The notes below the pieces were generated by a model, which did not search any database, had not been told where the DNA came from, and was given only the letters and a program-made list of their open reading frames with translations. From the NCBI RefSeq assembly GCF_964340395.1, contig NC_135564.1:11860391-11924390 (forward strand): a stretch of 64,000 nt of DNA. Reading direction: 5' to 3'. A program made the position numbers and the translations under genes. Shown one piece after another: positions 1 to 41,910 of the stretch. Positions within the stretch are counted from its first letter, which is position 1, and each line of letters begins with the position of its first letter. Origin of the DNA: Glandiceps talaboti (Eukaryota; Hemichordata; Enteropneusta; Spengelidae).

Positions 1-6
1 ACCACC

Positions 7-46
<40 letters not shown>

Positions 47-53
47 CCACCAC

Positions 54-92
<39 letters not shown>

Positions 93-845
93 CTAATTGC
101 GGTAGAACTTGAAATGTTCAGTGTTTGTGAGACGACCCTAAAAACTTCATGGTATTGATATTTTTGATTTCACAAAGAAACCAAGATGTAGATAATTGTC
201 CGGTTTCAACCTCAGGGTAAACCTTAGTCTGAAAGGTCCAGTTTTGGTACGCTTATTTAACCTTTCACGTGCACTACCCTATGTTGAGTATATATATTAC
301 ATAGCGGAAACAACGACTGATCTTTTAACTAAGTGAACCTGAAACAGTCAATATATCCATTACATGTAATAGGCTGAACACTGGTAGGACGAGTCTCACC
401 AACGAAACATGTTTGTGTTAAATAAAAGTATATGGGTTTTGCATATTCCGGAGTTCTCTATTAGGCAGAATAAAACAAATGTATGTTTCCGATAGTTCAG
501 CCGACCCTAGTTTAAGCCTACAACCCTAAACATTTGTTTTAACATTTAAAACAAAAAGATAAATTTGTCTGCTTTCTTTCTCCAGCGATGTCTGTACATA
601 TTTCTTCAAACTGCCATAGAGGGGGTATTCTGACTGACACTGTTTGTTTTGGGGTCGAAGCAATAGTTTTCATTAATACTGGAAAAGCAACTAAATCGCG
701 ACCTACCTACCCTATTTTAGAGGCCATGTTAGCGGAAACACACAATTGTTTTGTTTCGCCTTAATGGGAAGTTCTAAATGCATTTCCTCTGCAAAATCCA
801 TAAATTTACTAAATCTCTTGTAATTTTGATATTTTGTTTTAACAG
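1..845. other. Upstream intron of sialyltransferase A
   Basis: Apart from the CAT run I see no exon-like frame here; the anchor and stem exons were not found. Confidence 0.5.
16..90. repeat. (CAT)n microsatellite
   Basis: Trinucleotide run with a CAC interruption. Confidence 0.95.
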
Positions 846-1421
846 ACGACACCTTGGACGATTTATGGACGCCAGACGGTCTCTGAGTATCACTAAATCC
901 GAAGTGACGATAGCTGATGAAGTCAACTTCAATTTTATACCTGGCAATACCAGTTTAACGGTAACCCAAGACATGTATAGTCTACTCCCAGTCGTCTCAC
1001 CACTTCGGAACAGATATGCCAGGAAGTGTGCACTCGTTGGAAACAGTGGGATATTAGCAAACAGTTCCTGTGGAAGTGAGATCGATTCGGCAGACTTCGT
1101 AATTCGTTGCAACTTTGCTTCTATAAACGGATATGAAAGAGATGTTGGATCGAAATTAAATCTACTTAGTTTCAACCCAAGTATATTACAACTGAAATAT
1201 AATTTACTGAAAAATGAAACCGACAAGATAAAGTTTTACAACGACCTTCAAAATTTACGACGAAATCAACAACAAGTGTTGCTATGGATACCAGCATTTG
1301 ATCACAGGGTGGATCTGAAACAATCCATATATCCATTGGTACATTTCATGAATCAACAAAGAGAGAACCTTACACACATCCAGCTTCTTTTACCGCACAG
1401 TATCGATAGAGTATACGATGG
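846..1421 (+). CDS. Sialyltransferase A, exon with motif L
   Basis: Enters in phase 2 (base 846 completes a codon) and ends with GG before gtgagt. The open frame runs upstream into the intron to an ATG at 778, but the tttgttttaacag acceptor and the family alignment place the exon start at 846. Confidence 0.85.
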
Positions 1422-2518
1422 GTGAGTTAATAATCTAACACAGTAAATCAAACATGTGTCACGTGATCAGTGTTTGTATGATTCAGATGTACTACTAGTC
1501 TGTATGGTACAATGTGGCTGGGCGTCCCGCCTCAGACATTGGCCACCCCCTTTTCGACCAACGCCAAAGAGGACTGAGCGACACGACGTATCTTAAAAAC
1601 TATTTGAAAAACTACATACAGGATAGAGAGTTGGATAAATAACTGTAAAAGTGGTTTACTTTACATGATAGGGTGATATCCATGACTATTTTCTAGATAC
1701 TCTGAGTTGGGTGTAATATCTGAGTTGTTATCCAGCAGACATATCTCATTTACTTAGCCATTTTACCGGGGAATTTGTATTGTTGGTTTTCCTCTTCATT
1801 TCAAGACCAACTAGTCTGATAGAAATAACGTTGCTCTGTTTTATTCAAAATAATGTAAGTCAATGTACGTCCTTCTATAATACAAGTAACAAAACACATC
1901 GATTAAACTATTCTAGTAAAACGTTAATGTCGAGGCACGTCGTAGATAAAACGAAAAATCGTCTTCTCACCCTTGTTAGCTAAGTTGATGACAAAGTAGT
2001 AATTTCGTCGACGCTTTATTAGAATACATAGATGTATACTATAAATGACGTCATTGTATCGTTCATTCATTATGCCAGCGTGCTTGATGAGCTGAACAAT
2101 TTGTTTCAGTAAGTAGAACACTACACCATAAAAAGAACCCCAAACAACTAAACTCAGCTTATGCGCATGCCCCTTTGAGATCTAACTTGAAGAATACACA
2201 ATTCAAAATTTGACTAATAAGTCTTCTTTTCTCTCTCTCTCTAGATATTGGCAGTCACGTGGAATACAAGGAATGCGACTCAGCACGGGTCTTGTTCTGT
2301 ACACCCTTGCACTTGAACTCTGCCAGCACGTCGAACTATACGGATTTTATCCATATGCGACGGACTTACAAGGCAATAAAATTCCATATCATTACGACCA
2401 ACCTAAAAACATGACATTCAAACCGGGAAATATGCATAATTTTCCAGTCGAATTTGCATATTTAAAAAGAATGCACGAGAACGGTGTCTCGAGACTGCGG
2501 ATTGGCCAATGTAGGTGA
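846..2518 (+). CDS. ST8Sia-like alpha-2,8-sialyltransferase A (5' partial)
   Basis: Golgi-type sialyltransferase (GT29) expected to move sialic acid from CMP-sialic acid onto a sialylated glycan. Two coding exons are seen: 846-1421 (after a ttttaacag acceptor, donor gtgagt) and 2245-2518 (after ctctctag, stop TGA). The Gly codon split across the junction (GG|A) keeps frame. The first exon carries sialyl motif L, starting CALVGNSGIL with SSCGSEIDSADF and RCN. The second carries motif S (RLSTGLVLYTLALELC, LYGFYP), motif III as HYDQ, and motif VS as H-N-F-P-V-E, ending in Cys-Arg. Several N-glycosylation sequons are present. The upstream exons for cytoplasmic tail, membrane anchor and stem must lie left of the window. 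The YWQSRG..RLSTGL run is closest to the ST8Sia I/V/VI group; this subgroup call is from memory of the family and is less certain than the family call. Confidence 0.88.
2245..2518 (+). CDS. Sialyltransferase A, terminal coding exon (motifs S, III, VS)
   Basis: It follows a CT-rich tract ending in ctag and encodes 90 residues plus TGA. It holds the motif S Cys, the HYDQ motif III and the C-terminal Cys that normally forms a disulfide. No AATAAA was seen close downstream. Confidence 0.85.
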
Positions 2519-3006
2519 CGTCACCTAGGGCTAGACTACAAAATATATTTGTTTACGTGAGCTGTGTCTACAGTACGTTGGCTAAGCTAACATTTTGTTA
2601 ACTATGTACATCTTTCTTTCTTTTTTAAAATTGTTTCTGCGTGGTTGTATCAAACAGAGCCAGTGAACACGAATATGAAATGGACTGTATGTGTATATAT
2701 CAGCAAAAGCTCTCCAAGTTTCTTGATATATAGTGACATCGAAAAGGTTACATAGAATCATGATTATGGTATTTATAGGTGTTCAAACTCAAAACCTTTC
2801 CCCTTTCTTACATGTCTTCATGTTAAAAAATATATTTCTACTTTGATGACGTAAAATGATGATATAAAAGGATATAAAATAGGATATAATAATGTTCTGA
2901 GATTTGTAAATTTTATGAAAAATAAGAAAATTGTGAAAAGTACTTTAAATGGAATGTATGGTTTTATAGTATGCTGAAACCTGGTGTGTGCATGTGTGTG
3001 GGTATG

Positions 3007-3040
<34 letters not shown>

Positions 3041-3339
3041 TGTATGTATGTATGTATGTATGTATGTATGTATGTATGTATGTATGTATGCGTATGTATG
3101 TATGTATGTATGTATGTATGTATGTATGTATGTATGTATGTATGTATGTATGTATGTATCATACTGAGACGGAACTACTGAGACATATGAGTTATTAAAG
3201 ACGCAAAGTTAGGGGGTCCTTTAAATCGGCGCGCGCATTCATCTGTTCGTGTTCAGTGCAGACAGGATTTTAAAATCTTATCGTCTGCTATTGACAAGAT
3301 TTTCTTTCGGTATTATTTTCACGGATAAACTCAAATTTT
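2519..3339. other. Intergenic region between the sialyltransferases
   Basis: Holds a lone family 4 end (2632-2660), the ATGT run and a short CpG-bearing stretch (3228-3250) that is the best candidate for the promoter of gene B. No TATA box stands out. Confidence 0.4.
3001..3160. repeat. (ATGT)n microsatellite
   Basis: Tetranucleotide run 180 bp upstream of sialyltransferase B coding start, in its probable promoter side. Confidence 0.95.
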
Positions 3340-3602
3340 ATGTGTGCAGATAGACCGATAGCCATGACAAAAACCGACAAACTAATCAAACTGTATTTTC
3401 TTGGCGTTGTATGTGCCTTTTGTGCCATATTTTTAGTGGCCATGAGTCGTGTCCTATGGACTATTTCACCGTCGCAATCTTTTGATAATAACATACGCTC
3501 GTCCAAACACCAACTGAGAGAGGCAGATGAACTTCGAGAAGAGGGAGTTTACGAAAACGTTATTGAAATTTTGCAACTTGTTAGAAAGCAAGCTATGAAG
3601 GG
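3340..3602 (+). CDS. Sialyltransferase B exon 1: cytoplasmic tail, membrane anchor, stem
   Basis: Encodes a short basic N-terminus, one hydrophobic anchor and a charged stem. The donor is gtaagt at 3603 and the last codon is split GG|G. Confidence 0.82.
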
Positions 3603-6600
3603 GTAAGTAGAAAATGACTAAATATTTCACGTAATACTATGTGTTACAACTTGTAATTGTAGAAAATGTCAAATGGGCAGTACTTTTCTCACAGGCACTT
3701 GAACCGATATCTATGAAAATATGTGTCACGGTTGCCGTGACATATGTGACATATGAATAAAACAGTATGTATACTATCCTATCTACTATATCCTGGTATA
3801 TAGCTCAGTAGATAGGATAGTATATAGAGACTCAAGATACAAGTATAAATAATGCTCTTATGTTACATTCAAGATAGACACTGACACAATAGAGCCTGGT
3901 GTACATTATAGCTGGGATGTACATATACATGTATTGTTATTCATATTTTTTATAGATATTGGTTCAACTTCAAGTGCCTGTGACTTTTCTTGCCTCCTGT
4001 GTAACGAGCCCATACTTGCTTGTAATATGTAGAATTGGACATGCACTGTTTTGTACCATTCTGTTGTTGTCAAGGGCAGTTACTGGGTAGAATCTACCCA
4101 ATTTCGATCCTCATGACAGTAAATAATTTTTTTTTCTGGTATCTCATCATGTAATTTTTTAAGCCATGTATGAAAATCTTGTACAAGTTAAACCATATTG
4201 CCCTCTCCAGGTTAAAGGGTCGGGTACTGAGTTCCCACTTTTCCCAAGCATTTGCAAAAACACCAAGTGCAATGGGTCTCAAGTTATTTTCAACGAGACA
4301 AGAATAGAGGTGTAATTAATTTCAGTGAATGAAGCAGCATCTGTTGTCAGGAACGGAAAATGGTGGTATAGTATGGGACAACAGCCGAAAATGATTGTTC
4401 TGCTCTGTCCATTGTCTTTTGCCATGGAATGAGTCACTGTTTAATAACACTGCCATGAGTAAATATTTTGTGTACTCCTTCTCGTTGTTATTACCTTCTG
4501 AAGTTTTGTATTACATGTATTATGCTTACTAAGTTATACTTATAGTAACCACCTGTATGTTTAATTTTTCTTGGAGAGAGGATATTCTCAAAACTTCCTA
4601 CTGAAATGGCATTTATTTATAGAGGCATAATTTGTAAGGCATAGAACAGTCATTTGGACTGTGCATAGGGTTATAACTTATATGTATTTCATGGAAATAA
4701 AATATCACAACCTTTTACCTAAGAAGAGATCGAGAATGAGCAATGACCCTTAACTGTATGAAATGATGATTTTGTGGCATGATCAAAATAAACACTGATA
4801 TCTACCATAGAGAGAACAGGACAATTTGTTGTCAACACCGGATCTCAGCTTATCAACTTATGTTGTGTATAATTGGTTACATTTCTAGTACTTATAATAA
4901 TTTAGTAAGTTACTTCTTTGCTTTCTTTTTTTATTGACAGGAATTCAAAACCAACTTTGGGAACAGATGCACCATTTCTTGATACAGAAAATGTCAGCAG
5001 TGCAAATTCAACATATGACATGAAACTCCTAAACTTTGGAGAAATGGTAGAGTCTAGTCCATGGGAACTCAACATGACAGGTTTAAGCGAACTCAGGTAT
5101 ATTATTGGATTAGATGTTTACATGTAGTGTGGCTATATTATTGATTTATTATAATCATTAATTTGCAAGATTTACCGTATGTACATCAGACATGCAATTT
5201 TAATCATTCAGTACATCATATGTGTAAAATCATTTAGAAGGTGTTGTGATTTTTCAATATGTGGTGATTATAGTCACACCTTATTGATCAAATAGATGAC
5301 TTCTGTATATATATGCATAAGTTAAACATACTTTTAACAATGCACAATTTGGCAGTACAGACTAGAGATGGGCTGGACCTAAATACTGAAATTGTATGAT
5401 TCACCAGACAACTAGACACCAAATTGTCAGGCAAGAAGTAAAAATAAACTTGAATTGGTAATTAAAGGAGCAAAGGTTTGTTGCTTTGGGATAAACTTCA
5501 CTTTGTTTCATAGAATTTCATAGAATCTTCTGGAACTGTGTATGTTCCTGTGTTAAATTTATAACTGGCAAATGATATGCTGTTGTGCTGTAGACAGAAA
5601 TGCTTTGAGAGACACATCATCAGAACCATAAGTTATTTTCTTTATCCTTTCTAACTCCTTTTAGACTACTTCTGAGAAGATACTTCAACGTTGTCAAACG
5701 TGTGAGCGTGACTCAAGCAAACATGAAACCATGGCAGTTGGTCAAGTTTGATTCATCACCCAGGACAGTATTTGCTGTGAATTCAATATTGTATGGGTTA
5801 CTCCCTAAAGAATCCCCATTCGTAAACCTCCACTACTCCACTTGTGCTGTGGTTGGAAGTAGTGGTATCCTACTAGGTAGCAGTTGTGGCCAAGAGATAG
5901 ATTCTGCTGACTTTGTCTTCCGATGCAATATGGCAACTAGAAGTGGCTTTCAAGATGATGTTGGCTTCAAAACTGACTTCATGACAATAAACCCGGGTAT
6001 AGTGAAAGATCGCTTCAATCTCCTCCAGTCAGTGCAGGACAGAAGTAACTTTTTGAGAGCTTTGAAAGAACTTGGTAATGCTACTCTGTGGTCTCCAACT
6101 TTCACCCACTTTGGCTCATCCATACCATTGAGAGTACTTGCAGACTTTCTATTAGAATACCAAGACAAAGTGAATGTCAAATTGGCATTGCTTGGTGAGG
6201 GAGCCATCAAGTACATCAAAGGGTAAGTAACTTTAAGCTGAGTTTATTAGCAGTTTTACTTTTCAGATTATTTTGTACATAAAATGATGAATATCGATGT
6301 TTGCCTTCAGTGGCATTACAAATTGTCTTCTAGTGTTGTCGGCAAAGTTGATGGTATAATTAGATATTATTTTCCAATATTTTTCTTTATTCAGCCAAGG
6401 AAAATACGAGTTGCCTAAGGGGCCTTGTCACTGCTAGTCACTAGACAAGTAGTGACAATTTCATAGATCACGAATATTTTCTGACTAAATGACAAAAAAT
6501 ATTGGAAAATAATATTATTATACCCCCAGTATGATTAATGAAAAATAGGGGGGGGGGGGGGGAATGGTGCTGTGGAGCATTGGGACTCATATATGTACTG

Positions 6601-8320
6601 TCTAATGATATCAATATGATTAGGACATGTCAATTTGATTCCTGCCTAAATTATTCCATTGTTTATTAGCAATATTGACACATGTTGAAAATTCTCTTAA
6701 GTTAAAGGGAAAGTATACTTTATAAATTTAATATATGTTTATAAAAACTTGGATGTTAAACAAGATGAAGTATGTTGGTTTCATTCACTTCAACTTATCT
6801 GTAATGAGTCGACATCACCTACAATCATGGCTCACCTTTACCCATTCACTTCAACTTATCTGTAATGAGCCTACATCACCTACAATCATGGCTCACCTTT
6901 ACCCATTCACTTCAACTTATCAGTAATGAGCTGACATCACCTACAATCATGGCTCACCTTTACTCATTCACTTCAACTTATCTGTAATGAGCCGACATCA
7001 CCTACAATCATGGCTCACCTTTACTCATTCACTTCAACTTATCTGTAATGAGCCGACATCACCTACAATCATAGCTCACCTTTACCCATTCACTTCAACT
7101 TATCAGTAATGAGCTGACATCACCTACAATCATAGCTCACCTTTACTCATTCACTTCAACTTATCTGTAATGAGCCGACATCACCTACAATCATGGCTCA
7201 CCTTTACTCATTCACTTCAACTTATCTGTAATGAGCTGACATCACCTACAATCATAGCTCACCTTTACTCATTCACTTCAACTTATCTGTAATGAGCCGA
7301 CATCACCTACAATCATGGCTCACCTTTACTCAATCACTTCAATGTATCTGTAATGAGCCGACATCACCTACAATCATGGCTCACCTTTACTCATTCACTT
7401 CAACTTATCTGTAATGAGCCGACATCACCTACAATCATGGCTCACCTTTACTCATTCACTTCAACTTATCTGTAATGAGCCGACATCACCTACAATCATA
7501 GCTCACCTTTACTCATTCACTTCAACTTATCTGTAATGAGCCGACATCACCTACAATCATGGCTCACCTTTACTCATTCACTTCAACTTATCTGTAATGA
7601 GCCGACATCACCTACAATCATAGCTCACCTTTACTCATTCACTTCAACTTATCTGTAATGAGCCGACATCACCTACAATCATAGCTCACCTTTACTCATT
7701 CACTTCAACTTATCTGTAATGAGCTGACATCACCTACAATCATGGCTCACCTTTACTCATTCACTTCAACTTATCTGTAATGAGCTGACATCACCTACAA
7801 TCATGACTGACCATTACCTTTTTTTAATATTAAAATGACCTCACCCTTCTCAGTTGATCATCTGCACAACAGTTGTTTTTGCAAAATGCATGATCATAGA
7901 CTCATCAGTAAACTTGAATCAATAATCTCTGAACTAGTCATACTTAACTGATGTAGCAGACACTATACACGCATTATGACCTGGTCTAAAAATAGGCTAT
8001 AACATTTTGTGTTTCATATTTGTTCTTCCTCTTTTTCTGACAGGTTTTGGAAAGTATTATACAACTTTACAGAGCAGCGAATAACAACTGGTTTATTTAT
8101 GTACACATTTGCTGTGCCTATCTGTGATGAAATCAGACTGTATGGATTTTATCCCTTCCAGTATGATGCCTCCAATAAAACAATACCCTGGCACTACTAT
8201 GATCCAACCTCAATGACACACTGGACAAAAATAGTCCATAAAATGCCAGAAGAGTATGCCATCCTAAGAATTCTACACAGCAGAGGACTCTTGAAATTAA
8301 AAACTGGGAAGTGCAGATAG
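3340..8320 (+). CDS. ST8Sia-like alpha-2,8-sialyltransferase B (complete)
   Basis: Golgi type II membrane GT29 enzyme. Exons 3340-3602, 4941-5096, 5665-6222 and 8044-8320 join in frame to 417 aa. A second ATG at 3364 has a better Kozak context (gccATGa) and gives 409 aa. Residues 15-40 form the membrane anchor (LIKLYFLGVVCAFCAIFLVA), followed by a Ser/Asn-rich stem. Motif L starts at Cys200 and includes SSCGQEIDSADF and RCN. Motif S is near 338-364 (RITTGLFMYTFAVPIC, LYGFYPF). Motif III is HYYD (376-379) and motif VS is His391-x4-Glu396. Every intron uses GT-AG. Oddity: motif L reads VGSSG where VGNSG is near-universal, so Ser205 replaces Asn. It lies just downstream of paralogue A, so it probably arose by tandem duplication. 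A polyadenylation signal candidate is at 8523. Confidence 0.92.
3603..5664. other. Introns 1 and 2 of sialyltransferase B
   Basis: Nothing beyond exon 2 except a hairpin at 3775-3825 (tactatcctatctact and its complement). Confidence 0.5.
4941..5096 (+). CDS. Sialyltransferase B exon 2: stem
   Basis: 156 nt between ttattgacag and a gtatat donor. It encodes a low-complexity stem with sequons NST and NMT. It is supported by phase agreement on both sides rather than by conservation. Confidence 0.75.
5665..6222 (+). CDS. Sialyltransferase B exon 3: motif L
   Basis: Starts after ccttttag and completes an Arg codon split across the intron. It holds the whole of motif L and ends GG before gtaagt. 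Confidence 0.9.
6354..6535. mobile_element. Foldback MITE family 1, copy 1
   Basis: Near-palindromic: ttttccaatatttttctttattcag..aaggaaaata on the left, its complement on the right, with a conserved cctaaggggcctt core. In sialyltransferase B intron 3. Confidence 0.65.
6783..7806. repeat. 61-bp minisatellite, about 17 copies
   Basis: Unit begins tcacttcaacttatctgtaa and includes gacatcacctacaatcat; copies differ at a few sites. In sialyltransferase B intron 3. Confidence 0.95.
8044..8320 (+). CDS. Sialyltransferase B exon 4: motifs S, III, VS
   Basis: Follows cctctttttctgacag and encodes FWKVLYNF through GKCR, then TAG. Same phase and domain split as the last exon of paralogue A, which supports common descent. 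Confidence 0.9.
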
Positions 8321-8522
8321 AAAATGAATTATTGTTGAAACCCAATGTTATAATGTAACTTTTATACCCATCTCCCTGTTCTACTGTAACCTGTTCAATG
8401 TTATGGGGTTTTTTGGTAAGGGTGGTACATATATATACAATAACTGCAGTCTAATCTACCCACCCCCCAACCCCCTCATGAGCTTGAGTGAAACAGTTGG
8501 GATCTCGATGCCAGCATTATGT

Positions 8523-8528
8523 AATAAA
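8523..8528 (+). terminator. Candidate polyadenylation signal, sialyltransferase B
   Basis: AATAAA about 200 bp after the TAG, the first plus-strand signal in the 3' flank. Confidence 0.55.
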
Positions 8529-8664
8529 TCCATGAAGACGATACTGGCGAGACATCTGCGAAAATGTGGGATTTTATGAAAAGATATTTTGACTGAGTAG
8601 AAATTTTCAATTGTAACTATAAACCCCCAAGTCCATGAACATTCATTCTCACAACATGCTGGTT

Positions 8665-10479
8665 ATCTTCTTACAATGCGTCTTTATTGACCAACTTCTT
8701 AATATTCACAAACATTAAAATACAATATTGCACTGTTATACAAAGAAGTACAAAATCATACAGAAATGTAACTTATACGGCACAAATTTACAACTTAATA
8801 ATAATATTATATAATTTTTAATTTGATCACTTCATAAATGACTTGTTTTATGTATTTGAATCTACAAGTTCTATGTGTGTTGTTACTTGTTCACTACTCA
8901 ATGTCATTTTAGAAGTAATTTTAGAAATAACTATCAACTTAACACAGTATCTCTTCTTTTTTCTCATACAAGAACATTTAACATATCTAGCTTTTTGATG
9001 TTACCATCACTTCACTATTACCTGGATTTTACAGTTTACTTTATATCAGGTTGTTTACACAAGTTTTATCATTCTTGGTACCTGCAGTTGCATTTTACCT
9101 CATGCTAGAGGGTCAAAATAGAACAAGAGGTTGACTTATTCTCAATTTCATGCGCACTTGTATGCTGTGGGAGCGTGTGGAGTTATGGTGTTGACCAAGA
9201 AATTGAATGTTCGTTGTTTTTATGACGCACCAAAGCATTAATATTCTATTTCAGGCACTGAGAATTGAACAGGTTACAAGATAACACAAGCATTGCTGCA
9301 TATCCTAGTATCAGCAGTAAATGAGTTCAACATGGTTTGAATCATGTTCCTCACCTCAGTGAGCTGTTGCAATATTTTGAAATACTAGTTCAAATCAAGC
9401 ACAGATGTATTCTCCTCTGGAACAATGACAAAATATGTTGATAACAACATACACTATCTGACAACAAAATGAAATAAATTAGTTTCTTGCTTGCTATTTT
9501 GTAACCTACTGGTATGGCAAATTGATGTACAGAATTTCTTCACTATACTAGCACTTCCCACTGAAGAGTGTGACTGTGAATGTGGTGACATCAATAACCT
9601 TACTACATTTGTACTTGTACAGATATGCTCTACAACAGTGAAATTCCACAGAAACACACAAAGAATGCTCTGATTACATCATACTTACAGCTGTTCTCAT
9701 CTTTAACTTACTTAACAAAATCATTAGGTCATACACTATATACATAGTCCTAAATTAAAATCTATTTGCAATAAGCCCTTGGGACAGTAGTGTCCTCAAG
9801 TAATAAAGCTCCATATCCTCAAAGTCAGAGGAATCTAGGTCAATCAATATACAAATCAACAAGTATTCACATACTTCTACATTTATAGAAATTTTATCTT
9901 AGAATTTCTGCATATATGACATCTTCAGGAGTAATGCATCAGTTGATTTCTAGCTAGCTGTGGTAATGATTGACACTTAGTTTTCTTTGGTCATGTACAT
10001 CATGACAAACTAGAAATAGAGGGCGCTGTTCAGAATAATGGACTAATATGCTAATTCAAAGCATACATCATGTGAATTCTTAATTTAAAATGAAATCAGA
10101 TTCACACTATAGAACAATACATATATCAGACAAACTGAAAGATATGCCATTATGGACGCTCCCAGCACATTGACTGAATGCAGCCTATACAATGTCTGTT
10201 CTGCAATTGCAACCAATCACATCGTTGCATTGAATTTACTGAGTTACTGAGATGTAAATGCCCTCGATGTGCACCTTTGTGTGCAATGCAACCTTCGATT
10301 GTCTGATATCAAAATAAAGCCTGCTGTCTAGCAGATAGACTAGTCTAGTAAAACGATATAAATACAATCATATATCCATACATAAATGTGCTCTGAAGTG
10401 TCGAGTAAAACAAAGTTATTGCACTGTTTTTCTGACCAGAATGTCTTGGCGTTAATTACCATAGGTAGAGATATGTCCA
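8665..10479 (-). other. WDR7: WDR7 probable 3' UTR
   Basis: No plausible coding frame follows the TAA. The only clear minus-strand AATAAA noticed is at 8683-8688, which would give a 3' UTR of about 1.8 kb ending some 150 bp from the end of sialyltransferase B. Extent is inferred. Confidence 0.45.
8683..8688 (-). terminator. WDR7: Candidate polyadenylation signal, WDR7
   Basis: AATAAA on the minus strand, facing the sialyltransferase B signal 155 bp away. Confidence 0.4.
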
Positions 10480-40406
<29,927 letters not shown>

Positions 40407-40423
40407 TTAGTAGAACTATAACC

Positions 40424-41910
40424 CTGCAATAAAATACGAAACATCAATATTTTTCAAGTGCCTTTCCTTTAGATGCAGTACTGTAGCAGTTTTGCTATAT
40501 CACTCTCACTATGCTGCAACCACTACAGATCCCCTATATAACGTTCCCTATCTAAAATGTGTTCTGGATCAGGGAGCACATTTTTAAACCATTTTTTTTT
40601 TGGTAAATAATATCCCTCACCTCTTTGAAAGTAAAGCATATCCTATATCACAGACTAAAACTGCGTCTTTCTCGATCGGATTACTGCTTTCTCAGTGTTA
40701 TTTTCAAGTGAAAATCGTACTATACTCTCAACGTTTCAGCTAAATTTTAAAATTCTGCAGACATGTTGACTAATATTGTGCATGCTCCATGCACTGGCAC
40801 AACATCATAATAGACTGCCAAGTAGCACTCCCGTGTTGTGGTTTGGAGTATTTGTTGCCGTTTTGAACATAAAAATGAACTGATTCGAGTATTTATGTAG
40901 TGAATTTTGGTATTGAAGCTAGGGAATATTGACTATTTTTGTGAGAAAACCCTGAAAGTAATTGCCAAGAGATTTTAGATTGGCCATGCTGATAGACAGA
41001 ATTGTAGCTTTGTTTTGGTTTGCAAATCCTGTAAGAAAAAAAATACAATGAAAAATGACGAGTCACAACAACATAAAACAGAAAATAGAAAAAAAAAGCA
41101 TTGTAAACAAAAACAAAGCTACAATTATTGCAGCTACCTTTCCTTATGGCTTTATGCTCTGGCACAGGCATGTATAGTAATGCCACAGTGGCCTCATTTT
41201 ATACTTCCTCAACTCATTCTTCCACAGTATACATTTCTGTAAATACCATGGAGGTACACCTCAGCAGAGCCAGCTACTCAAGCCATGGATCTATTATTCA
41301 ATAATAGATCCATGCTCAAACCCACAGGTACTCGAATCAATGTGTAGGAAAAAAATGTATTGTATATAAATAAGTCTTATTTACATACATATTTTTTTTT
41401 TTAAATCATACATATTGATTCGAGTACCTGTGCTCAAACCCATCCGACCACCATGATTATGTTTTCATTCAATTCACTTCCGGGTCAGGTCAATACCGGT
41501 AAAATGGATTAACCGTTCAAAACTCGAATATTTCAGTGAGAGTTTCTGATCTTACAGATACGACTTAATTCTTGTACAATGTGCAATGTTTAGGTTAGAC
41601 AGCAAACGTGACAAATGCCTGGATCAAATTTACATCGGATCCGCCAGGTCACAATAACAGCGGATCAATCCGATCATTCATTTTTGCATAGATCGGTACG
41701 GTATTACATGTAAATGTTTTGGCAGCCGATGTCGACACTCCTTATGTTAGCTGAACAAGCGTAACTATCAATCTCCCATGTCAGACACCGAAGCCCACTT
41801 TCAGAGCCTTTACCTACCGATCGAAGTTAATTTCTCCAAAATAAACGTACATACATACGATGATACGTACGATCCAGCGATTCACCTGACAGCCATCTTG
41901 TTCGACCGCC
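40424..41910 (-). promoter_or_regulatory. WDR7: WDR7 5' intron and probable promoter / noncoding first exon
   Basis: An acceptor (attgcag) ends at 40424, just before the exon with the ATG. A candidate noncoding first exon ends at 41886 at a gtgaat donor and contains CAAGATGGCTG, a YY1-type initiator common at ubiquitous promoters. The 41.6-41.9 kb area is richer in CpG than its surroundings. The intron holds a foldback at 41282-41440. Confidence 0.4.
41282..41440. repeat. Nested palindromes in WDR7 5' intron
   Basis: atggatctattattcaat/aatagatccat is a near-perfect palindrome, and acaggtactcgaatcaat at 41322 is the complement of attgattcgagtacctgt at 41413. Confidence 0.7.

Noticed and set aside
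774-1226. Minus-strand ORF of 150 aa
   Set aside because: Shadow of the sialyltransferase A motif L exon.
2818-3198. Long Tyr/Val/Cys or His/Thr repeat ORFs
   Set aside because: They are translations of an ATGT microsatellite; the same holds for 48884-49159 and 53808-54099.
3775-3830. tRNA-like string tagctcagtagataggatag
   Set aside because: It is one arm of a simple hairpin; there is no T-loop or anticodon arm.
6783-7806. CRISPR-like regular repeat
   Set aside because: Units are contiguous 61-bp tandem copies with no unique spacers, in an animal intron.
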